In this document: in pieces, positions 23,843 through 34,953 of the stretch
How positions within the stretch are numbered: the stretch's first letter is position 1
Layout of the letters: every line of letters begins with the position of its first letter
From: Nematostella vectensis
Lineage: Eukaryota; Cnidaria; Anthozoa; Actiniaria; Edwardsiidae
DNA length: 64,000 nt
NCBI RefSeq assembly: GCF_932526225.1
Contig: NC_064043.1
Location: 11,203,821-11,267,820, forward strand
Direction: 5' to 3'
Position numbers and translations under genes: made by a program
The notes under the pieces: generated by a model
What the model was told of the DNA's origin: nothing
Databases searched by the model: none
Seen by the model: the letters and a program-made list of their open reading frames with translations, nothing else

Positions 23843-25596
23843 ACACGGTCACGGACCGGAGACGGAATCTAAGCTTATATTATAAATTTATGGACGTTCT
23901 CTTACGTTTCGATTATGGAACAGCGCAGGCCTGGTTACCAAATCACGCCGTGTGATGTCATCATTATATCCAAAATAACCACCAATGGGGATCGGGTTTT
24001 AAAAATGGCTTACATAGTTATCTATTTTTAGAAAAAAAATATATTTTGTATCTTCAGTCTCTGAGTTTTTGCGGTATGGGAAAGTATTTCTAATGAGCTG
24101 AAAAGGCTGGCTTCAAACTGAAAGGAGATAATTAAAAATTGGACACACCTGAACACACGTAAAATGCATTTTGAGAACTCCGAAAAATCAAGTTTTTTTG
24201 TGACGCAAGCCAAAAAAATGGTTTGGAGCAACTTCAGAATACCCGTCCACTGTGGAGCCACGTTACTGCCGTGATCCGCAGTCTGTCTTTCTGATTCATC
24301 TAACGAAATTATTTAATTTAATTGATCTAAGTCACTGCTACAGTGGTCCGCAGTCCGCGGTGGAGCCGTCTTTGCATATTTATAGAACGAAGTATCAAAT
24401 GATAACTCTAAGTAATCTAAGTCACCGCTACCGTAAACCGCGGTCCGCTGTGGAGCTATTGATGAATTAGTAGTCTTTCACTGCGGACCGCGAACCAACA
24501 TAACATATCCGATTATAATTTAATTGAGCAATGATGGATATTTTATATTGAGTAGTATTATAAACTAATTGTACAATGATGGATATTTTATATTGAGTAG
24601 TTCTGGACTGCGGACTGCGGACCGATGAAATTTAGAGGCCTTAAGAGCGCTGTGTCTACTTGCACGGCTTCCGGTAAAGGAGGGAAAAAAAACTAGCTGC
24701 ACGGCTGTCTCCAGTTTTCTCGATTTTTAGTCTAAATAACAAGTCTCTGGCTTTAAAACACTTCCACGATTATTTAGAACAGCCAAGCGACGATTTTTAG
24801 CCTGAAAAGCTATGCAACCAGCGGCCCGCAAATGCTCGGCAAAGTATGAACGAAGCGTGGAGCGACATTTCATGCATCGTTCATAATGTGCCGAGCACTC
24901 GCATGTCGCCTTTTGCGATTTTTTTCAAGCTCGAAGCCATCGTTTGACTGTTCTAAATAACGGTGGGAGGTTTTTAAAGTCAAAACTTTTCATTTTGGCT
25001 TAATGACAAAGAGAAAAAAGGGAAGTGCATCTACTTTTTTTCTCCTTGCACAGCTGCTTTGGCGAAAACGAGGTGTCGAACGCCACGCTTCGTTCATACT
25101 GTGCCGAGCATTTGCGGGTCACTCAATGCACAGCTTTTCAAGCTAAAAAACATCTCTTGGCTGTTAAGAGGTGTTTTTTTTAAATCGTGGAAGTGTTTCA
25201 AAGCTAGAAACTTGTTTTTTAGGCTAAAAATCGAGAAAATGGGAGACAGCCGTGCAGCTAGTTTTTTTTTTCCTCCTTTACCGGAAGCCGTGCAAGTAGA
25301 CACAGCGTAAAACGTGGACGGGTATTCTGAAGTTTCCAATGGGTTCGTAAAAAAATGTCACGCATCGCATTGAAACGGATATATAAATACTTGAGAGAAA
25401 ATGAAGACGAAAAAACGCGACCAGCTAAAATCCCCATTTATCTGGAAGAAACATTTTATTACGTCACCCTGGAGTAACTTGTTTTTCTAGTGAATCTAGA
25501 ATGAGCGTTGTGTGACACCCGCCAGATCTTTCCAAAATTCCTTTGTGTAAACACGTTCTTTTGGTTCTCATAGAAAGAGAAATCGCTGGCTCTAAG
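23843..25596. other. Intergenic, repeat-rich, between zinc protein (-) and P5C reductase (+)
   Basis: This divergent spacer holds both promoters. At 24250-24640 several degenerate copies of GGTCCGCAGTCCGCGGTGGAG and of its inverse recur, plus a direct repeat of CAATGATGGATATTTTATAT (about 24529 and 24574). A 660-bp foldback element follows. No exon recognised. Confidence 0.6.
24648..25307. mobile_element. Foldback element with ~230-bp inverted arms
   Basis: The left arm (about 24648-24880) starts CGCTGTGTCTACTTGCACGG. The right arm (about 25070-25307) ends with its complement. Matching stretches include the CCGGTAAAGGAGG block, the CGATTTTTAG block, CACTTCCACGATT and GCTTCGTTCATA. The loop is about 190 bp and there is no coding capacity. 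Just outside, AACTTCAGAATACCCGTCCAC (about 24230) and its inverse (about 25315) form a second, wider inverted pair with extra sequence on the left side only. Confidence 0.75.
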
Positions 25597-26427
25597 ATGA
25601 GTCTAATATCGTCTATGGGGTTTATTGGGGCCGGAAAAGCCGCCACAGCAATGGCTAAAGGTTTTCTCTCTGCTGGAGTTATAAAAGCAAGCGATATTAT
25701 AGCTAGCGCCCCGAGAGATAGCGATTTAAGAAACTTTCGCGCTCTTGGATGCACCGTCACATCAGACAACAAGAAAGTCATCAAAGAGGCCAAGACGATT
25801 TTTCTAGCTACTAAGGCCAAAGCTTTCCCCCAAGTAATGCAGGAAATATCTCCTGTGGTAACAAGGGATCACATCGTTTCTTCGATTGCAGCCGGCGTGA
25901 CTTTAGAATGGCTTCAAAAATCTCTACCGGGAAGGACACGTTTAATTCGAATGATGTTGAATACACCAGTCCAGTTCCGCGAGGGAGTAACGGCGATGAC
26001 CTTCGGAAAATTCGCCAGGGAAGAAGACTATAAGGATATTCACGAGCTGATGAGTTCGGTAGGTTATTGTTTTGAAGTCGATGAGGATCTTATGGACGTC
26101 ATGACTGCGCTCACCGGTGGCGGACCCGCATATTTGTACTTAGCAATCGAAGCAATGGCGGACGGAGCGGTGAGAGCAGGGCTTAACCGCGAACAGGCGA
26201 TGAAACTCGCTGCTAAAACTGCTTCAGGGGCAGCGAGGATGGTCTTAGAAAGCGGTCTACACCCCGGGGAGCTGAAAGATCAAGTATGTTCGGCAGGAGG
26301 TTCGACAATCGCCGGAATCTTCGCACTCGAAGAGAGTGGTTTTCGCGGGGCTTTGATGAAGGCTGTAGCAGCCGCGAGTCTACGCGCCAAGGAAGTAGGC
26401 AAAGGGGAACTGAACAAAAATAAGTAA
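25597..26427 (+). CDS. PYCR: Pyrroline-5-carboxylate reductase, intronless (276 aa)
   Basis: This enzyme reduces pyrroline-5-carboxylate to proline with NAD(P)H. The N-terminal Rossmann motif GFIGAGKAATAMAKG is near residues 8-22. The C-terminal signature region includes DVMTALTGGGPAYLYLAIEA, then ADGAVRAGL, HPGELKDQVCSAGGSTI and ALEESGFRGALMKAV, all typical of P5C reductases. The length and the lack of a long C-terminal tail fit PYCR3-like proteins better than PYCR1/2. I chose ATG 25597, giving MSLISSMGFIGAGK. An in-frame ATG at 25543 would add 18 unconserved residues. It is the only intronless gene of this size in the window, which may mean retroposition or lineage-specific intron loss. The ornithine carrier is the next gene and converges on it. 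Confidence 0.95.
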   Translation: MSLISSMGFIGAGKAATAMAKGFLSAGVIKASDIIASAPRDSDLRNFRALGCTVTSDNKKVIKEAKTIFLATKAKAFPQVMQEISPVVTRDHIVSSIAAGVTLEWLQKSLPGRTRLIRMMLNTPVQFREGVTAMTFGKFAREEDYKDIHELMSSVGYCFEVDEDLMDVMTALTGGGPAYLYLAIEAMADGAVRAGLNREQAMKLAAKTASGAARMVLESGLHPGELKDQVCSAGGSTIAGIFALEESGFRGALMKAVAAASLRAKEVGKGELNKNK

Positions 26428-26463
26428 AATTATATTTAACTCGTCATATGGAATACAGCAGAC

Positions 26464-26469
26464 AATAAA
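26464..26469 (+). terminator. Poly(A) signal of P5C reductase
   Basis: AATAAA lies 37 bp after the stop codon, in an AT-rich context. Confidence 0.5.
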
Positions 26470-28125
26470 ACAAGAGATTTTAGTAGCATATAAGATTTAT
26501 CAGATAAATCTCTCGAAATGGACGCAAAAAGTGCCACGTGGCCTTTACTCGTCATTTCCCGCCAAAAGAATTAAGAATTATGTTTGTAGCCTTGTTATTT
26601 AAATTATATTTAAAAGCTATTTTAAACATGGCTGTCTACTGTAATAGACTCCTATGCAACAAAAACACACCCAAAACTCTTTTCTTCAAAGTGCCATTTC
26701 TAGAATTTAAAACAAATTCTTCATATATAATTTCAAATCCAGGAAATCCACTGTTTTCTGTTTTTTGCTGAAAATCACTGGACGAGAGAGTCTGGAGGCT
26801 CTGGTACCCAGGGTGGTCCACCTGGGGGGTTGGGGTGATTGCATCCTTAGCTCAGTAATAGGTCACTAGATCCAACAAGAAACTTCCTATTTATAAAAGC
26901 ATGCATAAAATTAAAATTATTCTTACTGTTAACCGGAGTAAACTCATCTCGTCACGTAAGCAGAATGGTGTCCAGACCCCTCGGACCCTCCCTCTGGACA
27001 TGTGTCTGCTAGATATATGGGACCTTCTTCTTAGCTTCCAATGAAGATGTCAACCAGTGTCAAATTCATCTTGTCACATAAGCAGGCACCTTGGCTATGG
27101 TCAACAGAAATTTTTACCCATAAAAGATAGCGAATTGGTTGTGGTCAAAGAAAGTTTTAACACTAAGAGACAGCAGAATCTAAAAAAAAAAACGGTAAAC
27201 ACCCCTATAGGAATATCAGTTGGTTGAATTTTATACCCTAAGAGATGACAAAATCCTTCAATATCCCCTTAAGGGTTGGCAGTTGGTTGAAATGTTATAC
27301 CCTAAAAGATGTGACAATCACTGCGGTCTACTTTCCTATTTTAATCAATATTGTTGGTGCAACTGGCAAATGGTAGTTGTACAACCAATGGTGGCTAGTA
27401 GGTATAATTACCCCTGAGAGTAAAAAAGCATGTAAACTAATCCCACAAGTTATTCCCATTTTCCTGCCTTTAGTGGTAAGTTTGGATAGTAGCCCTGCCG
27501 TTTGGCAATTGCCATTTGCGATAAATAATTATTACATAACTGGATTCAGGTATAAATTATTAATATATCACTCTAATGTAACAACAACAAAAAATGATAA
27601 GTATACTAAAAATACATTTAACCTATAGGTTATACAATTGACCATATATTTGAAATTATGTACAAATGATATTATAAACATCCTATCCTAGCTAGCTTAC
27701 ACAAAACAGTTTATAGTTTATATAAAAACATATTTAAATAAAACCTGTGTAGTAAAGGAAACCTTATGTCTCATACTAAGTTTGCTTTAATCAGACCACT
27801 ACATTCATCTCTGCTGATAGATAAGCAATAACAAAACACATTATAAATATTATAAATGAATTTTTCAAGCTCTTTTCTTTTTCGAGAATAATAAAATCAT
27901 AAGGTTGCTTTATCTATAGAACCTACTTTCCTTTCTAACTTTAAATGAAAATTCAAATAATTGCTTAAATAACAGAGTTATCAGTGTAAGTTAAATTAGC
28001 TAACCTTATTGGGTTGCAACCATTTGGTTTATATAATAACATTAGAAAACAGAATGCCTCCTGATAAAAAAAAAAAACAAAACATGATGATGATTTCATT
28101 TTGAAAAACAGCCTACCTTCCATAC

Positions 28126-28905
28126 ACACACCAATAGGCCATTCCAGCTTTACCGTATTTACTCATGTATAATACACACTTTTTTCATGTGAAAATGACC
28201 TGCAAAATCGGGGAGCATATTATACATGAAAATTATTGTTTTAGAGGTAAAAAAATTTGCATAATAATTAAAACAAGAGAAAGCTCTTGAGTATTTCAAC
28301 CCTCCGCAAACAAGTTAGTCAAGTTTTTAAACTCTGTGAGGGGTTGTTTTGACATACCAAATCTAAATTAAAGAAAAAGTCTGGAGAGTGCGCCATAAAG
28401 GACTCGGGCATGAAAAAGTTTACTTGTTTTCAATGTCTTCGAGGCGAACTAATGTTTATATTTCAACATACTTCTCATCTAGGGTTTTTTGTCAAATATA
28501 GTTACTTTTCTATTATTATTTTTTTGAAAATGACCTAAAAAATCAGGGTGTGTATTATACATAAGTGCATATTATGCATGAGTAAATATGGTAATCTTGT
28601 GCGCACATTACCAGGGGCGTAGCCAGGATTTCAAACAGGAGGGGTCCCAAAAGGGTTTTTCAAGGCATTTTCTCCTGTATTTTAAATAATGTCTCATACA
28701 TTTACTGTAGTTTTAGCTGCTTAAAGGGGGGGAGGCCCTAGGCCACCCCCTGCTCCACCCCTGATTACAATAGAAACCTAACTCAACTACAAGAATACAG
28801 TGTGCACATTGTTAAGCTTGCACCAAACGAAGCATGCGCTGCATGACGGTAGTTCAGGTAGGTTTCTATTTTGGAATGGCCTATTGATGTGGCCTATTGG
28901 TTTCA
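28126..28905. mobile_element. Nested inverted-repeat elements
   Basis: An outer pair (CCAATAGGCCATTCCAG near 28128; inverse TGGAATGGCCTATTG near 28872) encloses an inner pair. The inner pair is TTTACTCATGTATAATACAC near 28157 against TGTATTATACATAAGTGCAT and ATGCATGAGTAAATA near 28555-28590. Between them lies GGGGCGTAGCCAGGATTT, a motif common at transposon ends. No open frame. Confidence 0.55.
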
Positions 28906-28937
28906 TGACGATTTTTAGAATAATTTGTCTTCCGAAG

Positions 28938-29372
28938 AACAGTGGAACCTAGATTTTATGGTATGCCTTGGTAGAAGGAAAATGTATCGTAAAATTGAGG
29001 TCCTCGATTTTACGATATAAAGGAAAATACATTGAAAATATTGTTGTAGCGAGGTCGGTTTGATAACCAGCTTTTATAAAATAAAAATATTGTAACTGTA
29101 ATCTGTGCAAGACTGTACAATTACTCTGTAAAACTGCATTTAAAACGATCTGTCATCAAAAAAGTAAAAAAAAAAAAAGATTAGCTGTAATCTGTTGATA
29201 GACAAAATCAGTAATATAGTTGTATCAAGGTTGAAATTACGCTTGGAAGAAGAGATTTTTATGGTAAAATCAAGCATCATTGTATCCAATATAATTAGAT
29301 TGGAGTAATTTGTTATACTTTTCACTGTATTTCTACCATCGAGGTTATTGTAAAATCCAGGTTCCACTGTAA
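28938..29372. mobile_element. MITE with CAGTGGAACCT ends
   Basis: The left end is ACAGTGGAACCTAGATTTTA. The right end is the inverse, AAATCCAGGTTCCACTGT. The interior is AT-rich with no coding capacity. The CAGTGGAACC terminus recalls pogo/Tigger-type ends, but a TA target duplication is not clear. Confidence 0.55.
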
Positions 29373-29670
29373 GTAGAGCATAGGAACTGTAGCTCATCAT
29401 TGCCTTGTTGATAGCGGATAAAGGCACAGTAATAAGTCCCACAATACCATCCTCCACAAATGATATAAATCATTATTTCCAATAAAGTGTCTGATGAACA
29501 AATTTCAAGATAATACTCTAAAAATCCTTTGAGGGGAAGTTGTACCGTGATAGTTACTATTGTGGCCCAGTGTGGTGGTGCGCTGTGCTCTGACATTGAC
29601 ACAATTACATTTGGTTCTATGGGCTGATCAATTCCACAGGGTGACCAGAGGACTTGCACTTGCAAGGGTG

Positions 29671-32551
29671 TCACACATTCTTCAGTAATGACTGGGTCCC
29701 TTCATAGGCCATAAATAAAGCACCATTTGCTGGGAAACATCTGATAATGGATGGTCCAAGCCCCCTATACAACACTCGAAAGCCTGGAAAAATGTAGAAA
29801 AAGATAAAAGAGAAATTGTCTTTTAATGTTGACTACAATGATCGACACGAGTAACATTGATCACAAGAGGAGGCCCAGAATGAAGTTCAGTTTTAAAGTT
29901 GATTTCCATTGAGAAAAGTTCCTGGATGCACAGGAAAGAACTCACATTCAACTTAATTTACTAATCACATCAGAGCTTGAAATAAGGATGGATTGGGGGA
30001 AGAATCAAGCACTTTTCCTTTACACCCATAGAAAAGAGGTGGATACGGTAAAACTGTTCCCATTGCACCCGAGGGCTCCATGCTAGATGTGAATACACTC
30101 TTTTTTATAAGAACATCCAGCCTGAGAACATGCTTAGAACATGCAAAGGCTCAGATAGCAACACAATATTGCTTTACCAGTCTGATGCACTCTAAATTGC
30201 AGAATCAAATTCAGCTTATTGAAACAACCTTGAATATTATTAATTTTGATCATTTGTGTAATTTTATTCCTATTTATTCATTGGGTATTATATCTTTTAA
30301 ATACACTTAAATTTAAGATTTAAAGATTAATTTTAATATTCAGCCAAATGCCCTTAAAATGGTCCAGCCTCAACTGATAATTAGAAGTTCTTTAAAAAAA
30401 AAATGTAATGTAAAAAAGTCTACAGGCCAGTACACCCAACACAGAACAAAGCAACCACATACCTTCAGTTCTAAAAATGAGAATAAGAGTCTCTAAGAAT
30501 CCTGGGGCTTTTCCTTTTCCTGATGATAATATCTGAAATACATACATTTTAAAGTTTTACTAATATTGAAAGCAGAAGAAAGTATTACTCAGTTATTGGG
30601 TTGACTATCATAGCATAATATGTCCTATGTGCAAGCTGACATACATGTATTTGCTTGATAGAGGATGTTAGCTTATTTGGATATCTGAATTTTCACCAAC
30701 TGTACATGTCAGAGTGTCACCAGTGTAAAGAGGAATTATGTTTCTTGTTGCCTTTTGTGTCAAGAATTGATCAGATCCTTATCTTTATAGGTGCTAATAA
30801 CACATGATGTTGGCAATATTTTCTTGAAGTAATCTAAAACAGCTGTTTTGGTCTTTGGCATGCTTTTTTTAAAGAAGGAGGGCCTTATTCAAGAATAACA
30901 TCTCTAGAAGGTTACTGGAGGGAAGGGGGGGGGGGGGGGGTAGAGTTTTTGTGGTAGGTCTTGAGCCCTTACAAAAGGCAGGCAATGTTTAGTATTTGCC
31001 AACCTACATCGTACCACATGATTACTTTGACCAATGAGCACATGTAAAATATCACTTTTGTGATATATTCACCTGTATCCTTGATTTGACCACATCTGCA
31101 GGAAATATCGCTGTCCAGAGGCATGTCCCAGCAAAGCCCCCACAAAGAATCATCTTTAATGGGCTCTTAACTGGAATGATTGTTAATATTGGTGATAAAT
31201 CATAAAGTATTTTCATCAGCCTAACAAAATGTGCCTGCAAATCAATGAAGCAATCACGATTTGCGAGTATTAATATATATAGAAGTTCTACTCTATATAA
31301 TGATATAATATGGATATATTATAATCATACCTGTCAACCTCAGAAAATCTGAAGGCTTGAGAATTTTTTTGGGGGAGTGATGGGGTATATTCATACTCGC
31401 GAACAAATCCACTTATAGACCTCACAAGGGCGTTGCACTACATTGCACTACACAAGGGAATATAGAAAATAGGCAAAATGGCAATTTTCTGTAGAATAAT
31501 TTTTTTGGAATCTATAAAAATCGCTATAAAGCGGGAGATTTGGTGCTTAAGGCAGAAGAGCGGGAGAAGAGGTCGAAAAACTTGAGACTCCCGCCTAATG
31601 TGGGAGAGTTGACATGTGTATATAATGGTAATGATCAAATCAAGTTGTTCTCACCTACATCCCTGACATCCCCCCCAGATGGTGTCAGCATGTATCGGCT
31701 GAACTCATAACCACCAAAGAAAAAGAAATAGCCTGGTACTTCTCTAGCCCAGGTGGCAGTCATACCACGGAAGAGACCTTGGAAGCCATCATTACGGATG
31801 ATTTGCATTGTCACATCTATAACACCACTGAAAAACAGCCAAAGTTGATGCAATAATACCCAAAATACTCTCTTTATATTATGCGGAATGTTTCTTCATT
31901 TTGTATTTATATGGGCTAGTCAATAAAAGCCTGACAATGTAAGTTCTCTGGAATCATACTTAAATCGAAATAGTTAAATCCTGTACTCATTCACCCTTAA
32001 AAATATATCGAGTTAGCTCTGTTAAAAATCTATATATTGAAATTATTATTTTATGTTATAAATTTCATGGCCATTTGTCTTATTGTTTATACACTATACC
32101 TTTTTGGTCCAGCCATTCCAGAGATCAAGTTCGTCTGGTGTTGTGCCTGTAATCGGCATTTGATAAGTTCGGCAGGACAGAGCACGAACGACATGAAAAA
32201 TGCAGCGCCACTCCCTGCACAAGCATTGTGAAATATTGTCAGCTCTGATTCGTGCTTCTTTCCAGTCAATGTCTTAATCAACGACAAACATTGTCCATAG
32301 AATAAAAAGAGGAAGGAATTCTCTGCGATATTAGCTGCTAGAGAGGGTATGGTGCCGGCGTAGAGCCCCTTGAATCCTTCCTGCTTGAAAGTTTTTATAC
32401 CGCAATCCAAGGCATTTTTAGACATCGACGGAAATGTCTGCATTTTAACCTTGATCGTATCAAATGGCTGACCGGCAAACACACAGGCAGTTCCACCCAT
32501 CGCACCAGCGGTGAAGTCCGTTGCCATTCGCTTCGCATTTTCCAAGTCCAT
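29671..32551 (-). CDS. SLC25A15: Mitochondrial ornithine carrier (SLC25A15/ORC1-like), 301 aa, 5 exons
   Basis: This inner-membrane carrier exchanges cytosolic ornithine for matrix citrulline. Exons: 32551-32100, 31827-31655, 31170-31073, 30532-30463, 29783-29671, with consistent phases and 906 nt in all, the usual length of the family. The three mitochondrial-carrier signatures are PFDTIKVKMQ, PAELIKCRLQ and PADVVKSRIQ, each starting a repeat of about 100 residues with two membrane helices. Ornithine-carrier features include AGAMGGTACVFAGQPFDT near the start and GLYAGTIPSLAANIAENS. ATG 32551 (MDLENAKRM) is preferred over an in-frame ATG at 32617, which would prepend 22 unconserved residues. 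It converges with the P5C reductase gene. A match to basic amino-acid carrier SLC25A2 is possible, since that is a mammalian retrocopy of the same gene. Confidence 0.95.
31326..31625. mobile_element. Short inverted-repeat element in ornithine-carrier intron 2
   Basis: The left end ATACCTGTCAACCTC matches the inverse of GAGTTGACATGTGTAT at the right. The interior includes TTGAGACTCCCGCCTAATGTGGGAG. A related string (CAACACCCGCCTAATGTGGGTGAG) occurs at about 47798, so it is a dispersed family. Confidence 0.5.
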
Positions 32552-33384
32552 TTTTGTACGAATAGTGCAGTGAGTTGACGAAGGTAAAAAATCGATATTG
32601 GAACTTCCGCTATGCACTCGAGTAAACGCAGAAAATCATTTTATACCTCCCATTTTCTCTTTGTACTGCCTAAGAGATCAATCAAAGACTGGAATGTGGC
32701 CCTAAACACAAAATAGAAAAAGCCACGAGGTTTTTGTAGCAGGTCAAAAATAAACTTTTAGTACACTAAGAATGACCGCTGCACGTACAGATCACAGGCG
32801 CTAAACCATAGGAAGACCGTGATAAATGCGGGAAATGAAGCGGGGTTCATGGAATACCAACAAACTAACTATACTGCTGACTATGGTGATGGTGAATGCT
32901 CAGCACTCACAAACCAATGAAAGGCATTCAAGATCACATGTTTTGTTATTTCGTATTAAAAAATCCTTTAGAGGAACTAAAGGCATCTTTAGTTCATGGG
33001 GCGTAGGAAAACCCGCACAGATCGAAAAAAACACAACAAAACCAACAACAACAACAAAAAAACATCAAAGTTTTGCGAAATAACGATAACCGCTTTGTTA
33101 AAAAAACGCTAACCGCACCAAAAAAAAACTATAACCAAAAATACGACAAAGAGACAAAACCACATCACCGCAAGCTCTCGCGCCCCTAGCTTCTTTTGAT
33201 AATATTTGAAAATCTTGTTTTTGTAGCACTACACAGACGGTAGCCGACAGTAGCGGATCTAGGGGAGGGTTTAGGGGGTTTAAACCCCCCTAAACCCTCC
33301 CCTAAAAAAAATACTCCCTCCCCTTTTGTCACTCAGCAAAACCCCCCTTTACCGAAAAGCTAGGCGGTTTTTTTTATTAGTACT

Positions 33385-34265
33385 TAACCCATTGACTCCT
33401 GACTATTTTTTAGCTGAATTTACAAAAAACAGACTGAAAACAGATACCTCCCCCCCCTATTCTGAGTTTTACACAGCCCGTCAAAGTCAAACACAGCTGC
33501 ACTTAGTCAGCGGTATCCAAGCTTTCCAACAGTGCTTTGCGGCCCCCACTTTTAATCCCTCGTCGTTGTGCTGAAACGTGCACAAGTTGATGGTTGCTTG
33601 TATTTTTCATTAAAAATACAGCTATGAGCATATTAGGAGAGTGTCTCAGGACATCATGAAGTCTATTGGGGCATAATTGAGTGCTTTGCTTATGAATATT
33701 TGCAAGCAAAGGTGGATTCATGATGAATTTTTCTTGTTTGGCTTTGCATAGATGAGAAAATAATTTTCTAATGAATCACCACAGCTCCCCTAAATGCTGT
33801 CTCTTCTGAAACCAAACTTGATTCCAAAATTGTTTACATTGCTATTCTGGGTCTGTATGACCTGGAATTGATTTGTGTGGCTTCGGGGTAAAAACCATCT
33901 GACTTTAGGGAGAGTGTTGACTGGCCCTCCCCTCGTGAATTTTTCACTGCATCTCCCAGAATGCTTTGCAATCCGTAAAGGCATCTAAGTGGTTTTACAA
34001 GCCTTCAAGCAGTGGACATTGTGTTTTATTGAGAGGGGTGATTCTGCTTTTCTTTCCTTGTTCGATTTGAAATTCGTCAAAGAACCTGTGCTATTATTTG
34101 TTAAGAGTAGTTGCCAACACCTTGGTTGGATGCATATCTTCAAGACCATTTATCCCTTAGACTGATGCCTGAGTATCTTCATCTTGTTGTGTTTATTTTG
34201 CATTTATGAATTTTTTGGGTTGTGGGTACTTCTCAAAGCCGGTACAGGCCGGTTGAGGGGTTAAT
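33385..34265 (+). repeat. Dispersed repeat family, copy 1
   Basis: It starts near CCATTGACTCCTGACTATTT and continues through AGCTGAATTT, CAGCCCGTCAAAGTCAAACA, AGTCAGCGGTATCCAAGCTT and CCAACAGTGCTTTGCGG, ending near CCGGTACAGGCCGGTTGAG. The same order of blocks recurs at about 53672-54100 and in part at 54838-55340 in RocoB introns. It is inverted and broken at about 47850-48045. No coding capacity seen. Confidence 0.7.
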
Positions 34266-34561
34266 GTGTTAATGCTATCACAATCGATTACAGGTTTTTA
34301 TGCACATACGCTCGAGTGGGCATATAAACCTATTTTAAAGAAAAGGTTGTCAAAAAAATCTAAGCGATGTAGTCGTATCTTCTATCTATAGGTCGGAAGA
34401 GATATATCGCCATTGGGGTCGTTTGCTTTTGTTTAAGCTGAAGTCCCATTCATTTATTACTCATAACTATTAACCTTTACAAAACAGTAGAAAAAAATCA
34501 TACTAGATTAAAATTTGCGAGTAGGGATGTTTTCTTCTTGGTGGTTATCAGGCCCTCTAAC

Positions 34562-34732
34562 TTAGACAGCACGATTTTTTAGTTATATGCGACACCTCTT
34601 CAACTTCAAGTCGTAGAGTATAAATCAGCCTACGACTCCGCTACAATGCTCAACTACGAAAGTCGAAGTGTATAATTCAGGGATAAGACATTTCGTAAGC
34701 AGGTCGCATATGACTAAATCGTGCTGCCTGGA
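34562..34732. mobile_element. MITE downstream of RocoA
   Basis: The left end GACAGCACGATTTTTTAGTT then ATATGCGAC is inverted at the right as GTCGCATATGACTAAATCGT then GCTGCC. It lies about 220 bp past the RocoA stop. A diverged relative sits at 62842-62938, downstream of RocoB. Confidence 0.7.
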
Positions 34733-34953
34733 CATTTTCAATGTTAAAAATGCGCACAAGTGGATATACTGACAATCGATATAACCAGATATGCTGGGAC
34801 ATGTACATGATAACAAGGTCCTTTATCTTGTGCCAGTAGGAGAGAGAACAAGTTGTAATAAACTACTGTTATTAATAAATTATTAGGTCAAATAAACCTC
34901 ATTCAAAATGTTTAAAAAATATTCGTTAGTGGAAGATGTAAAAACATCGTATT

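Larger units (their letters stand above)
26428..29670. other. Intergenic, transposon- and repeat-rich spacer
   Basis: No exon recognised between the P5C reductase and the end of the ornithine-carrier gene. At about 27090-27330 degenerate units with AGTTGGTTGAA and TACCCTAAGAGATG are repeated. A related sequence occurs inverted at about 40470-40720. Two nested or adjacent inverted-repeat elements fill 28.1-29.4 kb. Confidence 0.6.
32552..34953. other. Intergenic spacer with dispersed repeats
   Basis: No exon recognised. It contains a palindromic stretch at about 33257-33305 (AGGGGAGGGTTTAGGGGGTT with its inverse beside it), one copy of a dispersed repeat from about 33385, and a MITE next to the RocoA 3' end. 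Confidence 0.55.

Noticed and set aside
29140..29674. Overlapping minus-strand open frames next to the ornithine-carrier stop
   Set aside because: They cover a MITE and the expected 3' UTR and show no conserved motif.
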